Assembly: GCA_029168955.1 (NCBI GenBank)
Contig: JAPDOI010000021.1
Span: 522,001-586,000, forward strand
Direction: 5' to 3'
Length of the DNA: 64,000 bases
Source: Aplectana chamaeleonis
Taxonomy: Eukaryota > Nematoda > Chromadorea > Rhabditida > Cosmocercidae
Numbering within the stretch: the stretch's first letter is position 1; every line of letters starts with the position of its first letter. The translations under genes and the position numbers were made by a program. This document shows, in pieces, positions 48,200 to 59,448 of the stretch. The notes beneath the pieces were generated by a model. It saw only the letters and a list, made by a program, of their open reading frames with translations, did no database searches and was not told the DNA's origin.

Positions 48200-51060
48200 G
48201 GAGAGTTAAATTTAAAAAGCAGATTACGAACATATGCTAATGAATTATTAAACAAAGAATAGATTGTATCCAGTATGAATGATGTATCACTTGTCGTCTC
48301 TTTTCTGATCCCATATGATCTGACGTCGCCTCGGATGAGTTGGTTCGTCCACGTAGGCCAGATTTCCTTTCAACGGTCAGGTTGACCGTGGCCTCCCGGG
48401 CACGACGCGGTGCATGACGTGTGTATGTGGTTGGTGTCGAAGTTGAAGAACAGCTTGTTGAGGTATCCGTCCGGGTGCATCTTTGCAATTTGGAGCTTGC
48501 GTAGAGCATTCGGATGGAGGCGGGTTACTTCACCTTCACTGCTCGTACACAGCAGATTCATAGTTGCTCCGGAGGTGCAACTATAACATCCAGTCAAGTC
48601 ACTGTTGTCGATGACGCATGTGCTGTGGTGTTTCTGAGCGGTTACTTTGAGATTTTCTGGCCACGACATGGAGCTGGAAGAGCTACGCCGATTCTGGCGA
48701 AGACTTCTTTACTGCGGTCGTAGATGAGGAAATCTTTTGCCTGTTTGAGGAAGAGGTGACGGCTCCATGAGTCTTTTTAGGATTGCCGTCAGCGCGCATA
48801 TAACAATCGTGATTTTCAAGAATCCTTCTGTGCAAGGTACAGGATTTGCTGGGAGAAGAAGCAGTGGAAGTCTTTGGCTTCCTGTGTTGGAAGGGGCATT
48901 GTAGCTGTCCTGCTGTGTTCGGCACAAGTTGACCCCTGTACGCAGGCTTCGATGATGGCGATGCTTGTCAACATCTGGTCACATGAAGGTGGAGCCGAGT
49001 ATGGGAAGTTGTGGCGCAATCTCGTTCCCACTCAAGGTGAGGCGCAAATTCTTCCAGCTAATCGTGTGTCTAGGAGTCAACCTGAGAGTTTTGTTGGTAG
49101 TCTGTTGGTTTCATGGGCGATGAAAACGTCATTGTGACTGTGAGATCCCAGGTTGGGCAGTTGAAACACAGTGTACATTGGTGACGTAGTCGGTTTGTCG
49201 GCATAAGCAGATCTCCTGGGTAGAAAAGACATCCAGGACATTACATAGAATGCAGCCGCTACATGTCAAGCAGCCACAGGTTGGAGAACAGAACGTATCC
49301 AGGGCTTTCGTTAGCAGTTGTCGAGAATTCAGCGAGTTTATCTCGTAGGTTTGATGTTGTCGCATATTTTCTTGAGGCAGCTACTGCAGCCAAAACATCT
49401 TGTGACTTGATTCTGAAGTAAAAGTCGTGATCTCGGAAAAAGAATTCGATTTGTTTCCGACAGCGATATTGGTATGTCGTGGACTTTAGATGTGATATAG
49501 TACCCATGTATTGATTTTTCACGTCTCGAAGTACCAAGCATGTTTCTTGTTGGAGTGGCTGGAGAGTCTTTAACAGTTGCTTCATTGAAGATGCATGTCT
49601 CGGTGTTATTTGCTATTGTGCAAGCGTTAAGCTCGTTGGCGTTGATGGACGTAAATTGAGAACATCCGTGGTTATTGTAGAACTGCAAGGATTGTATCAG
49701 GATTGTACAGGTGAGGAGTTTGGGTTTTTGGTGCTTCTTCGTCGGGTGATATACTTTGGAAGAGATGGCCTTCTTCTTGATCTCCATGAAGTGAAGACGA
49801 CGGTAGATGAAGGCGTATATGACGCGATACGACAACTTGGAGTAGTATCTTGAGGAGTAGGTATATACAGGTATTGAGAGCGTTGCTGCTGTTGCAAGGA
49901 GTGATGACGAAAATGATTTCGCGATACGTCCAACAATGTGAGTTGTAAATCCATTCTCAACAGAGATAGCAGTGTATTGTTTCAGCATATCGGGAAGGCA
50001 TCACATTCTACTTCCTTCTCATGTATGATGTGACCGTTCTTCCATATCTTGATGAACACTGTGTAATCTGGCATGATTAAAGAATTTTAAAAGAAGGGTC
50101 TCTGACGTGATTCCCCTTCAAGAACGCACAGTAGCGTTTGTGATGGCTGCTTCTACAACAGGCAATGAATGGTGTTTCTGCTCGTGATTGTTAGTCCTCC
50201 TTTCGAGCATTTCATATGTGTACTGAGGTTGACAATGATGTCTCGGGTTCAGTTGTCAAATTGTTCGGTCGCTGAACTGTGATTGAGTATCCGTAGTAGC
50301 TTCTTTTACTGTCCCCCATGCTTTCAAAAATGGTTGCCATTGGCGTCCGTCCAAGGTGCGTCATCGATGACGAGTATGGCGAGAGGGTTGTCGCAAGCAC
50401 AAAATAGACGATCCTTCTCTCTGCATGTGTGTTTCTCGCAAAATAGTGATGTTCCTGTTATTAATCGTGCTGGTCGTCTTTTCCATCCTTTCCGATCGAC
50501 ACATATGAAGTCGTCTTTTGTCGATATATAGTCTTGAACTCTGACGGTGAGTCTTCAACAAGTAGTGTATGGCTGTCGAATAATTGAATTTGCTGAAGAC
50601 GCCGATTTTCCTTGGTCGTGTCGCATTTTCGTTGAAATGTTGAAGGAACAAATGTGAGAAGGATGGCACTGACGAAGTTTTTCAGGTAATGACGTTATTG
50701 TTGAAACGTGGTTCTAACTGCTTGTGAACGAACATGAGGTGGACCATTGTAGGCATTTGCCTGTTTCTCCACATAGATGGTTCTGTGCTTGAAAGCGAAT
50801 TGATCCTTGTGGGCAAGTAGAGGAAACCAGCATATCGTTCGCTTTCAGCCTCGTTGTACCTGGCAATCGTAATTCCTTGAGATGCACAGTTGCATAGATG
50901 ACTGTTTTGTTGACACTGATTTCGACGGGACATCGCGTATTGATGGCGCTGATGCTTTGACTGAAATGAAGATGATGGCACATAAGAAGGCTGATGATGG
51001 ATGGAGTCGAGCCTTTGACCGTGTAATCATGGGGTGGTGAGGTGCAGTGGGTGTAGGAGG
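48200..51060 (-). pseudogene. env: Glycoprotein-like (env) third gene of BEL copy 2
   Basis: Open pieces include 49,988-49,338 (216 aa), 48,669-48,370 (99 aa, with 'GCYSCTSGA' at residues 27-35) and 48,509-48,237. The order and Cys-rich character match copy 1. Family knowledge: nematode BEL elements carry phlebovirus-type G2 glycoprotein genes. The reading is interrupted many times, so no membrane glycoprotein can be made as assembled. The breaks mostly differ in place from those in copy 1, which fits sequencing error or independent decay. Confidence 0.65.
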
Positions 51061-52760
51061 CGGGACGGGGAGGTGACGGTGGATTTGGTGGGCAGTTGGA
51101 TGTAGTTCTAATTTGTAGACCATATTGTTCGGACGTGTGATGACTTTTAGATGATAGTCGTACTCTCCACTGATCGTTTGAAGTCGTTCCCAGAGCCAAT
51201 GACTTGACCCATTTTCCATTGACTGTGGCTGCGAAATGGATGAGAACGTAGTCGCCTTGTTGAGGATGTTGGCTTTCCTGTGATCTTGGCGTTGGGATGC
51301 ATGGTTCTTGTATTGTTCGCGTAAGGAGGTGAGGTATTCAGAAGTCTAGCGTTTTCTGAATTTGACAGCATTTCGGAGGTGCGAGTTCAGTCTCTCAAAA
51401 AGAGTTTCGCGAGTAGTTTGATAGGAACCACCGTCAGTGACTTCTTGAGGATATGGTTCTGCGTGTTGAGTATACGGGCGCAAGAAGTCGATAGCGCAGT
51501 AGAAATTGATGTCGTTGCTGACGTATGTCAGTGGTCTGGTGTTAACAATTGCTTCTGCTTTCATCAGTGTTTTGATGTCCTCAATATCGAGTAGACGATT
51601 ACCGATGACGTTTGAATGATTTCTTTGAAGATGTCGATCATTTTCTCTATATATTCCTCACTTCGCCAGGGGCTCAAACCGAATGAATTTGAGTTGTATT
51701 CCGTCTTTCGAACAGTATCTAGAATGTCGTCGTCGATATTTGGTGTCAGGGATTGACGAGAAACATTCCGCGAGTGTTTTGAAGGATTGGGTGTTGTCGC
51801 ATCCTTTAGTATCCACGAAGGACATCCTGTCGACATAGTCTTGATGCGATAAAGCGTAGTAGAACATGTAGCACCACTAAAGAAGTCGTCTTTGTCGATT
51901 CTTGTCATGTCCATGACGCGACATCGACATGAATGGCAATGAGTATTCAAAGGCAGAAGTGAGAATTTGGTTGAAGCGCCCAGCATTTTCCCCTGTTGAG
52001 CCATCAGCCTTCGGTACTTAATTGGTCCGAAATGAGGTGGACCATTGTGGGCATTTGCATTCCTGTATTTTGAAAAGGGTGTATTGTGGCTGGGTCTCTC
52101 CAACGTTTCTGTTTGTTGCACCGGATGAACTGGAAAGGAGGACCAGTTGCGGGCATAAATTTGACTGTTTGGCCGCTATGATCGTTTGCGGTGGTAGCAA
52201 TTCGATCTTCAAAAGAGAGGAAACCAGCATTGTTTGATTGTTGCTGACTCGTCCTTTTGGTATGGCCATAAGAATGGCTGTTGACGAAGTGCTGTGGAGT
52301 CGGCGGGGTGTGGTTGACTCCGGACGGAGACTGTGATTATTGGCTACCGCGTGAATAAGGATGTATGAAGAGAGAGGTGATGCGGAGTCGAGCCTTTTAC
52401 TGGGTGAGGTGCAGCGGTATAGGAGGTGCGGGATTTATGACTGCGTCTTTATGAAGATGGGAGTTGTTCTAATACGTAGCCGTGATCTCCAGAGCCATGT
52501 CTTTGACCGCATGAGAAACAGACGGAGTTGATTTCTGAGTTCTGGTGAAGGATTCTGTTGGATTTATGACCGCGATGTGCGAGGCGTATTCAGAATATTT
52601 TTCTGCAGCATCTGTCGATTAGCACTGCGCGAGTAGTTTCTCGAAGGCGAAGCTTGGACTCTCCTGAGCGAACTTGATGGTGAGTAAGACGTAAGATCAC
52701 AAGGTGACTGTCATTACCAGAGACGTCCATTTTCCGGCGCCAAATCGCGAGTCTGTCGAT
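51061..52760 (-). pseudogene. pol: pol of BEL copy 2: integrase and C-terminal region
   Basis: The 185-aa frame 52,121-51,564 shows 'FGPIKYRR' (first catalytic block), 'GCPSWIL' with the second Asp block altered to 'KDATT', then 'LSPW' and 'YIEKMIDIF' with the catalytic Glu. The frame 51,219-50,845 holds the C-terminal block 'MENGSSHWL' and 'VYKLELHP'. A frame 51,564-51,346 contains 'DFLRPYTQ' and 'RETLFERLNSHLR'. The change at the second Asp probably reflects a local indel, since copy 1 reads CDN there. Confidence 0.78.
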
Positions 52761-54383
52761 AAATGTGAACTTCTGGTAGTAGTTCGTTTCCAGTATTTTT
52801 GATTCTGTCCAGTTGCCATTGAGTTACTGGCGCAAGAAGTTACCGATGACGTTGCTGGCGCGATTCTTGTCGTTCAGCGTCTTTCGTCGAATAGTTGCTT
52901 CGTCCATCGAAGGGGGCCATGTATCAAATATCATCTTGAAATAGAAATGGCGGACCTTTCCACCACAATGGCATTGCTTGAAGAGTTCGTCAATTTGCGT
53001 TCAGGCTCCTCTGGAACCGATATCAGCTGGATTTTCAGAGGTTTGGAACAGTATCCGGAATGACAACGTCGTTGGTGAGGTTAGAATTGTTTTGACGCAG
53101 ATTTACGAACGAACATTCTGGAACGTCCATTTTCCGTTTCCGTCCATGAAAGCGCAACCGTACTGTCAGTATTCAGGCAAAGATATTTGCGAGTAGGCTC
53201 GTAGAACATGATTTGTCGATCTGTTCGTTGATCCGTCCAAAAGCACGAGTAGTTTTGCACCAATCGTTAGAAGAGCCGAGTAGTTCTGAAAGTCGTGGTA
53301 TTTAAAGGTGATTGTTTTTTCTCAGATGAAACCAGTGGAGGCTCCGTCCAATCTTGATTTAAGCCATGATGAAAGGATACTTTATGGTGAGGAGGATCTC
53401 GAAGGTGTTGAACGGGGGAAATGGTACGCTACGGCGCAAGTGGTAGGCACTCTCCTGATGCATCCATATGAATACGAGGAGAAGTCGAAGTGCTGTGACA
53501 TACTGGTTGGTTCCAGTATCGACATGACGCGATATGCGGCGGTTTTTACCGGGGAGTGTTGGCGTTGTCCAGTGTGTCAGAGGATGTTGTGCCACTTGGG
53601 CATCCTGCTCTTCGGGAAGGCTGTCCTCGTCTTCCAGAGCTATGTTCGATTTTCGCATAGCTGACTGGAGGAACATTTTTCCAATGAGTGTGACGGGAAT
53701 AGGATTGAGTGCTCCAAACAGGATCGTAGAAACTGGCGATTTCTTTGAGAACTTTCCTTTTCGTCCATTTGATGTCGTCTGGGAGGCTTTTGATGGAGAG
53801 CGAAGCAAAGTTCATCAGTAGTGATGTTCCACTGTATGCCGAGTAGTTTTTGATTTTCGGAACTTTTGTGGCTTCTTCGGTTTTAGAAGAAATTTGTTGA
53901 GTTCTGAAGAGTTTGCTTGCGTATGCTCGTAGATTCATACCAAAAGCTCGAGCAGGAAGAGGTCTTATTGAGTTAGACAAAAGATCTTCCTTCGTTGACA
54001 TTACTCACACCATGGAACACGTTGTCGACGTAGGGTGTTTTCCGTAACAGAGTCTCGGAAACAAGCGGTGTTGCTGTAGTCGTCAGGTGGTGATGGATAG
54101 TACCAGAAAGCGAGAAATGGTGAACAAACTCAATTCGGCCGAAAAGGAAACGCGAGTGAAACGAAAAGTGAGGATATTGCTGCTGTGAAGCGGTTTCGTG
54201 GTGTCGTTCAGCCATAGGAATGTGTGTAATCTCTGCAATCAGGATGAAGGGCTATCATCAGGTAACATAGCTTTCTGCGATGCATCACCAATGACAAGAA
54301 TTGGAGAGGAACCTGCAGCGCATCAGGATACCGGTCAGGTCAGGCAAAAGTACCTGGTCCTCGATAAAGTATTTCGTTGATAC
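52761..54383 (-). pseudogene. pol: pol of BEL copy 2: RT core, Pao/A17 region, RNase H
   Basis: Left of the MITE the RT continues. The frame 54,215-53,973 holds 'YVDNVFHGVSNVNEG' with the box at 54,021-54,032. The 151-aa frame 54,001-53,546 gives 'VPKIKNYSAYSG' and 'DDIKWTKRKVLKEIASFYDP', the Pao-family block. RNase H follows around 53,440-53,500. YVDN in both copies shows it was in the parent element. Confidence 0.78.
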
Positions 54384-55119
54384 TTAAAGGCAGCATACAC
54401 GCTCACAAGCATAGTCAGAGATAACAGCATAGATAGATTCACCTGTCCGCACAGCCTATGTCGTCAACGACGTTTGAAGCGCTGGCTTATCTGGAAAACT
54501 GTCCAGATGACAATATTTTGACAAATGCATTTTGAGCAATCTTTTCACTTCCCACGCCCATGCATTTTCACGCACCCCTTCGAGTAACAGAATGAGATTC
54601 GATGATACTTGTGGAAACTGGTGATTTGTGAGGTGACCTTCGAGAGTGATAGCACTATAAAAAGGAGTGCAGTAGCGAAAAAAACTCGATTCACCTCAAC
54701 ATGGCACATGTTTGTGCACTGATAAAATCACTCCATTTCAAGAGGTCAACCAAAAGTAGAGGCGCCATTCTCGAAAGTGGACGAGAGTCAATAGGTATGC
54801 AGATTACATATTTAGTACCTCCAAGAAAACTAAGCTATTTCTCTCGTGCACTCCCATTTGATTGTGCTATCACTCTCAATTATCACATCGTTTTCCGCAC
54901 AAGTATCGATTCTCATTCTGTATTTACTCGAAGGGGAATGTGAAAATACGGGCGATGAAGGCAAGATTAACGGTAAACATTGTCAAATATTGCCATTCTG
55001 CGGAAAGTTTTCAGCGCTTCAAACGTCGTTGACGACATAGTACGGGCCGTGCGGACCTGCATCTATGCTGTTATCTCGACTATGCTTATGCGAGCGTGTA
55101 TGCTGCCTTCCTCGATTAA
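54384..55119. mobile_element. Palindromic TTAA MITE, family C, copy 2, nested in BEL RT
   Basis: It sits at the same RT position as in copy 1 (after 'VFDGSAKQKGT'). The left end is TTAAAGGCAGCATACACGCTC at 54,384. At the right end seven bases separate GGCAGC from the TTAA at 55,116-55,119, where copy 1 reads straight through. Long inverted arms (for example 'gtcgtcaacgacgtttgaagcgctg' in pieces on both sides) define the palindrome. Length 736 bp against 702 bp in copy 1. Confidence 0.9.
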
Positions 55120-56170
55120 GGTTCCTTTTTGTTTAGGGCTGATCCGTCGAAGACACATCTCACTTTCACGTCGTTTGTTTCTCGGCTTTCACTACACCAT
55201 GATGAGACAAATAATGTGGGGCTTCGATAGTTCTTGAGTTGGCACTCGTTCGAATTACGGTTTTTCTACTCTGAAGTTGATCTTTGATGACGTCGTCGTA
55301 TCTCTCCTCATGTAGGATGGTTTTTCCTTCAACCCTTTCACTGAGACTAACAAATCTCGAAAAGGCCAAAGGAAGGTTGTTCAAAGAAAATTTGAGCTGG
55401 GTCGACCCGAACGGCAGCTTGACGGCATGGCGATTTTCTTTCTCGAAAAGGCCAAGGGAAAGTTGTTCGAAATTTGAGCTGGGTCCGACTGCAGAACGGC
55501 AGCTTGACGACGTAGCGATTTTCTTCATCAAATGCAACGGTGTCATTGAAAATTGCAAGACATGATACGTTGTCGTCTTTCTGGTAGGATCGTCCGTTAT
55601 TCCAACCTGCTTCGAGGTTCCAGAAATTGCTCAACGAGTCGAGAAAGATCGTCGTGATAGATTGGGTTAGTAATATTGTCATCTGAAGTCAAAGAAGTAT
55701 AGGTAGGTATACCTTTATTCCATGTTGACGACTTTCCAACGAGCAGAACCGTTGCCGAAGGTTTGTGTGGAGTACCGCGTTAGCCTGTTTCGAAGTGTCT
55801 CATAGCAGAAGTTGCTTGATATTACCATATCCCAGAAGTAGTCAGCTCCCGATTAGCATAGATGGTTTGCATGAGGAGATGCTGATGTTGTCATGCGGAA
55901 TACTTTGAGCAGGACAGAAAGGTGTTTCAAATGTCCAGTGAGTATTGGAAGAGATTTAACCTCTAGTTGCCTTCTCTCCATTTTTTGGTGCAGATGCCAA
56001 TGACGCGGTTTCGCGATTTGAGTTGGAGAGGACTAGTCGTGCCGAACGTCGATACGGAGATCTCTTCAGTTGTCAAAGTTGGATGTTGAAGAACTTCCTG
56101 TTGAATTCGGTTCTGTGATGTATGACCGAGTTCTGAATCTGAGTCCAAAAGGCGGTGATTGTCGTTCGAA
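55120..56170 (-). pseudogene. pol: pol of BEL copy 2: N-terminal RT and protease, with an 86-bp duplication
   Basis: The frame 55,558-55,166 shows 'YDDVIKDQLQSRK', matching copy 1. Upstream at 56,145-56,134 the protease motif again reads DSDS. Within RT, 55,355-55,440 is repeated in tandem at 55,441-55,525, both starting TCTCGAAAAGGCCAA. Copy 1 has this segment once (around 32,810-32,885), so the extra copy is specific to the right arm. Confidence 0.78.
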
Positions 56171-58027
56171 GTGATGTATAGGAATTGGAAAGAAGGATTA
56201 AACAGTCTTACCGGAGCACACATGAGAGCAGCTTGTCAGAAGTGACGTATTCATTCGTTGGATATGTGGACGTGCAGGTGATCGCAAGTCGTATCGTTTG
56301 TTTCTGAATTTGGGATGATGTCGTCATTCGGGTTGCGTGCGGTGATATCCGCTTCTGCAATGTTGACGGAAATCAAGGACGTGCTTTGAGTTGTTGGATG
56401 TTGTATGTTGTGGGTGTGCTTGAGCTAAACTTCGAACATGAGTACATTTCACAGGGGTACGATTGTGCAGGAAGTTGACAGGAGGATGTTGAAGTTGTAG
56501 AAGCTTGTTTGAAGGCGATAGCGACGAGTGATGACGTTTCGTGCAGAATTTGCAAGAGCGCTTAGAAGTGCAGTCCTTTGAAGGATGTTGATTTGAAAGA
56601 CAGTTGTAACATAGCTTTAGTTCTTTTTAGCTGGCGGGTTCTCTGATGAGGATTGGAGAAAAACTTCGCAGCACGAGATAGGAAGATGATGTGTGCTCTT
56701 TGCAGAAACGAGACACGGCTTCGAAAGTTGGCCTTCCACACGTTGTGGCTGGTGATGGTCGTTGGAGTCTTGGTTTTGAGATGATGTTTGAATCCTTTGA
56801 TCATTGAGGCTCGGGATCGTTGTTGCGAGTGTGCGATAACCATTTCGAACAAAGTGGCGTCTTTGCGAACGATGTTGGCAGGAGGAGTCGTAGAAGTTCG
56901 CTCGGCGAGAGATTGCGGTTGTTAGAAGTTATGTCGTAGATCTTGCTGTAAGGCGTACTCCGAGCGTCGGCAGTTTGTTCATCAGGATCGCTCCTAGTGC
57001 TTGTCTCCCGTTGAATCGTCATGTCCGTCCGTGAACCAACGCAATAAGGCAAACATGCCTGGTTATGTAGAGAGGGAAGATGACTCACCTTCTGGATCGC
57101 AATTTCGGCAGCTGGGCAAGTCGTGTGGTATCTGAGAATGTGCGCCTCATCGTTACCTTTGTCGATCGGTAGTGCGTTTTCAATATCTCCATGGCAATAC
57201 GGTAGTTTTCAGCTGTCATTGACAATCGCTTATCAGACTGGGAGGGGCAAGACCTCGGAAGCAACATTACGACTTGAGTAACGAGAATTGTGGTGGGCTA
57301 TCATCGAGCTGAGTTTTGTGTTGCCGACAAGTGTGGCGAAACGTGATGAAGAATTCTGGATACTCGAGGAGATTTCCGTTGAGAAAGTTGGTAGTTCCAG
57401 TTTGCCGGAGAATTGAGGCGTCGAACGAAGTTTAGTGAGGGAATTATTTGTCGCAGGGACGTGTTGCATGAATGTGGTTCTGCTCCTCTGTTGAGTAACG
57501 TCGGTGGCATTGCCATAGGCGGAGAAGTATGTCATACGCTTCTGGGAAACATCCCATTAGTTTTATCCGGTTGAGTGACGACTGAAGAAGCTGACGATAT
57601 GCTTAGGTTGCGGCGGCCGTATTCATCGTCAATTGTTCGTATCAGGGATTGTGTCCGGCTTTCTTCCAAATGGTTGATTTGGCGTCAGCGATTACGATAC
57701 GGTAATCACCGTAGTTCGAAATGTAATCGTCGAAGATTTGAAGCTCTGCTGGATCGGACTGTAGTATGAGAGATTCCATTTAAAGTCGTGAGCCAGGAGT
57801 TTCGTGATCCTTGTGTACGTCTTGAGTATGTTGTTTTGTACGGTGCCGACTTCGAGGCGGGAAGCATTCGAGTTGATCGTCGTCATGTTTGTCGAACTTT
57901 GGCTGTTTGGAGTCGATATCGTGTACTCTCTTTACATGATGAGTGTTGTTGCGGAGCATAGTCGTTGTAGTTGCTTTTTGTAGAAGCCGATTTGACGTCG
58001 AATTTTACCGCTACCTGCCGAGGCCAT
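56171..58027 (-). pseudogene. gag: gag of BEL copy 2 (frameshifted)
   Basis: The start ATG is at 58,027, equivalent to 30,286 of copy 1. Open pieces 57,535-57,233, 57,088-56,801 and 56,852-56,562 run through it. Near 56,530-56,640 a Cys/His cluster of BEL gag type is readable across two frames (Cys pairs followed by 'HETSSLV'-type frames). Broken in many places. Confidence 0.75.
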
Positions 58028-58223
58028 GTTTTAATTCTGCTTGAGAAAGTTGAGGGCGTAGAGATGTCAGGACTGCCTACCGTTGTCGGCGTAGGTGGCG
58101 CGTTGCTGCTGGATGTAGGAGACGATCACCGTGGGAGGGGTGATGCTGCCGGAGACGATCGGTCGTAGGAGTAAACGTGGTCCTTCTCTGGTGTGGGAAA
58201 GTGAGCTGGTTCGTTTGTTGTTG

Positions 58224-58239
58224 GAGTCCGTGGTCGCCA
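58224..58239 (-). promoter_or_regulatory. Primer binding site of BEL copy 2
   Basis: The minus strand reads TGGCGACCACGGACTC from 58,239 downward, two bases after the LTR end, the same as copy 1. Confidence 0.75.
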
Positions 58240-58240
58240 A

Positions 58241-58475
58241 TTGTGTTTGACTGTTGGAGACACCTTTAGACCAAAGCCGTTTATTACATTTCTTGTGGTA
58301 ACTTTTTATACCAACCATTTTTTATATGGTCTAGGCAATCATCGGAAGAGAAGACAAAACATGTGAAGGAATTTTAGCTCATAAGAAATGATGCTTAAGC
58401 TTATGGAATTTTCGTATTGTTTCAAGTGATTCATCATCAAGACAGTATTTGGTTATTCTGTAGTTACAGAAAACA
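58241..58475 (-). repeat. 5' LTR of BEL copy 2
   Basis: 235 bp, the same length as the 5' LTR of copy 1, from TGTTTTCTGTAAC (58,475) to CAAACACAA (58,241). It shares AAGC-ATCATTT and ATAT-AAAAA with the other 5' LTR and not with either 3' LTR. Satellite ('accgcacctatg' on the minus strand) abuts it. Confidence 0.9.
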
Positions 58476-59365
58476 TAGGTGCGGTTTCAGGCATCAAGAA
58501 GCCACATTATAGTAATTGGCTATCCGGATTTGAAAACGCATCCAAAATTTCATGGATGCAGCTTCAATCCGAACAGCGCTACATAGGGTGGGCGGAGTTC
58601 GTTTTCATGCCCTGAGGGCACACATAGGTGCCGTGGTTTCGGGAATGAAAACCACATTAGAGTAATTGGCGGTCCACATATTTGAAAACGCACCCGTAAT
58701 TTCATGGATGCAGCTTCAATCCGAGAGCAGCGCTACGCCCTGAATAGGGGTGGGCGGAGTCTGTTTTCATGTCCTGAGGGCACATAGGTGCGGTTTCAGG
58801 CATCAAAACCACATTATAGTAATTGGCTATCCGGATTTTGAAAAACGCTTATCCAAAATTTCATGGATGCAGCTTCAATCCGAAACAGCGCTACATAGGG
58901 TGGGCGGAGTTCGTTTTCATGCCCTGAGAGGGCAACATAGGTGCCAGGTTTCAGGCCATCAAAAACCACATTAAGTAATTCGATATACCACGGATTTGAA
59001 AAAACGCACCCGTAATTTCATGGATGCAGCTTCAATCCAGGAACAGCGCCTACATAGGGTAGGCGGAGTCTGTTTTCATGCCCTGAGGGCACATAGGTGC
59101 GGTTTCGGGAATGAAAACCACATTGAGTAATTGGCGGTCCATATTTGAAAACGCACCCGTAATTTCATGGATGCAGCTTCAATCCGAACAGCGCTACATA
59201 GGGTGGGCGGAGTCTGTTTTCATGTCCTGAGGGCACATAGGTGCGGTTTCAGGCATCAAAACCACATTAAGTAATTGGCTAACCAGATTTGAAAACGCAT
59301 CCAAAAAACGTCCAAAAAAAATTGAAAACGCATCCAAAAAACATCCAACCAAAAAACGCATCTCG
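58476..59365 (-). repeat. 144-bp satellite array 5, minus orientation, five to six copies
   Basis: Same unit and orientation as array 4. It contains the variant 'ggtttcgggaatgaaaacc' plus 'ggcggtccatatttg' also seen in array 2 on the other arm (29,330, 29,640). From about 59,290 to 59,365 it dissolves into short repeats of 'aaaacgcatccaaaaaac'. Confidence 0.92.
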
Positions 59366-59448
59366 TGTTTTCCTCTATCCTTATTTTACTTCTCCCTTAT
59401 TTCATTTCTGCTACTTCTTTTTTTATTCTTTATTATTTCATCATAATA

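Larger units (their letters stand above)
47861..58475 (-). mobile_element. BEL/Pao LTR retrotransposon, copy 2 (minus), mirror image of copy 1
   Basis: A 10.6-kb element reads right to left: 5' LTR 58,241-58,475, primer site, gag, protease, RT with nested MITE, RNase H, integrase, glycoprotein-like gene and truncated 3' LTR. It is collinear with copy 1 without large gaps. It carries one 86-bp tandem duplication in RT that copy 1 lacks. Frames are broken independently of copy 1 at most places. Confidence 0.93.

Noticed and set aside
29843..58475. Two independent BEL insertions attracted to the same satellite site
   Set aside because: Shared LTR-specific differences, the shared nested MITE and the shared 3' LTR truncation require common descent of the pair.
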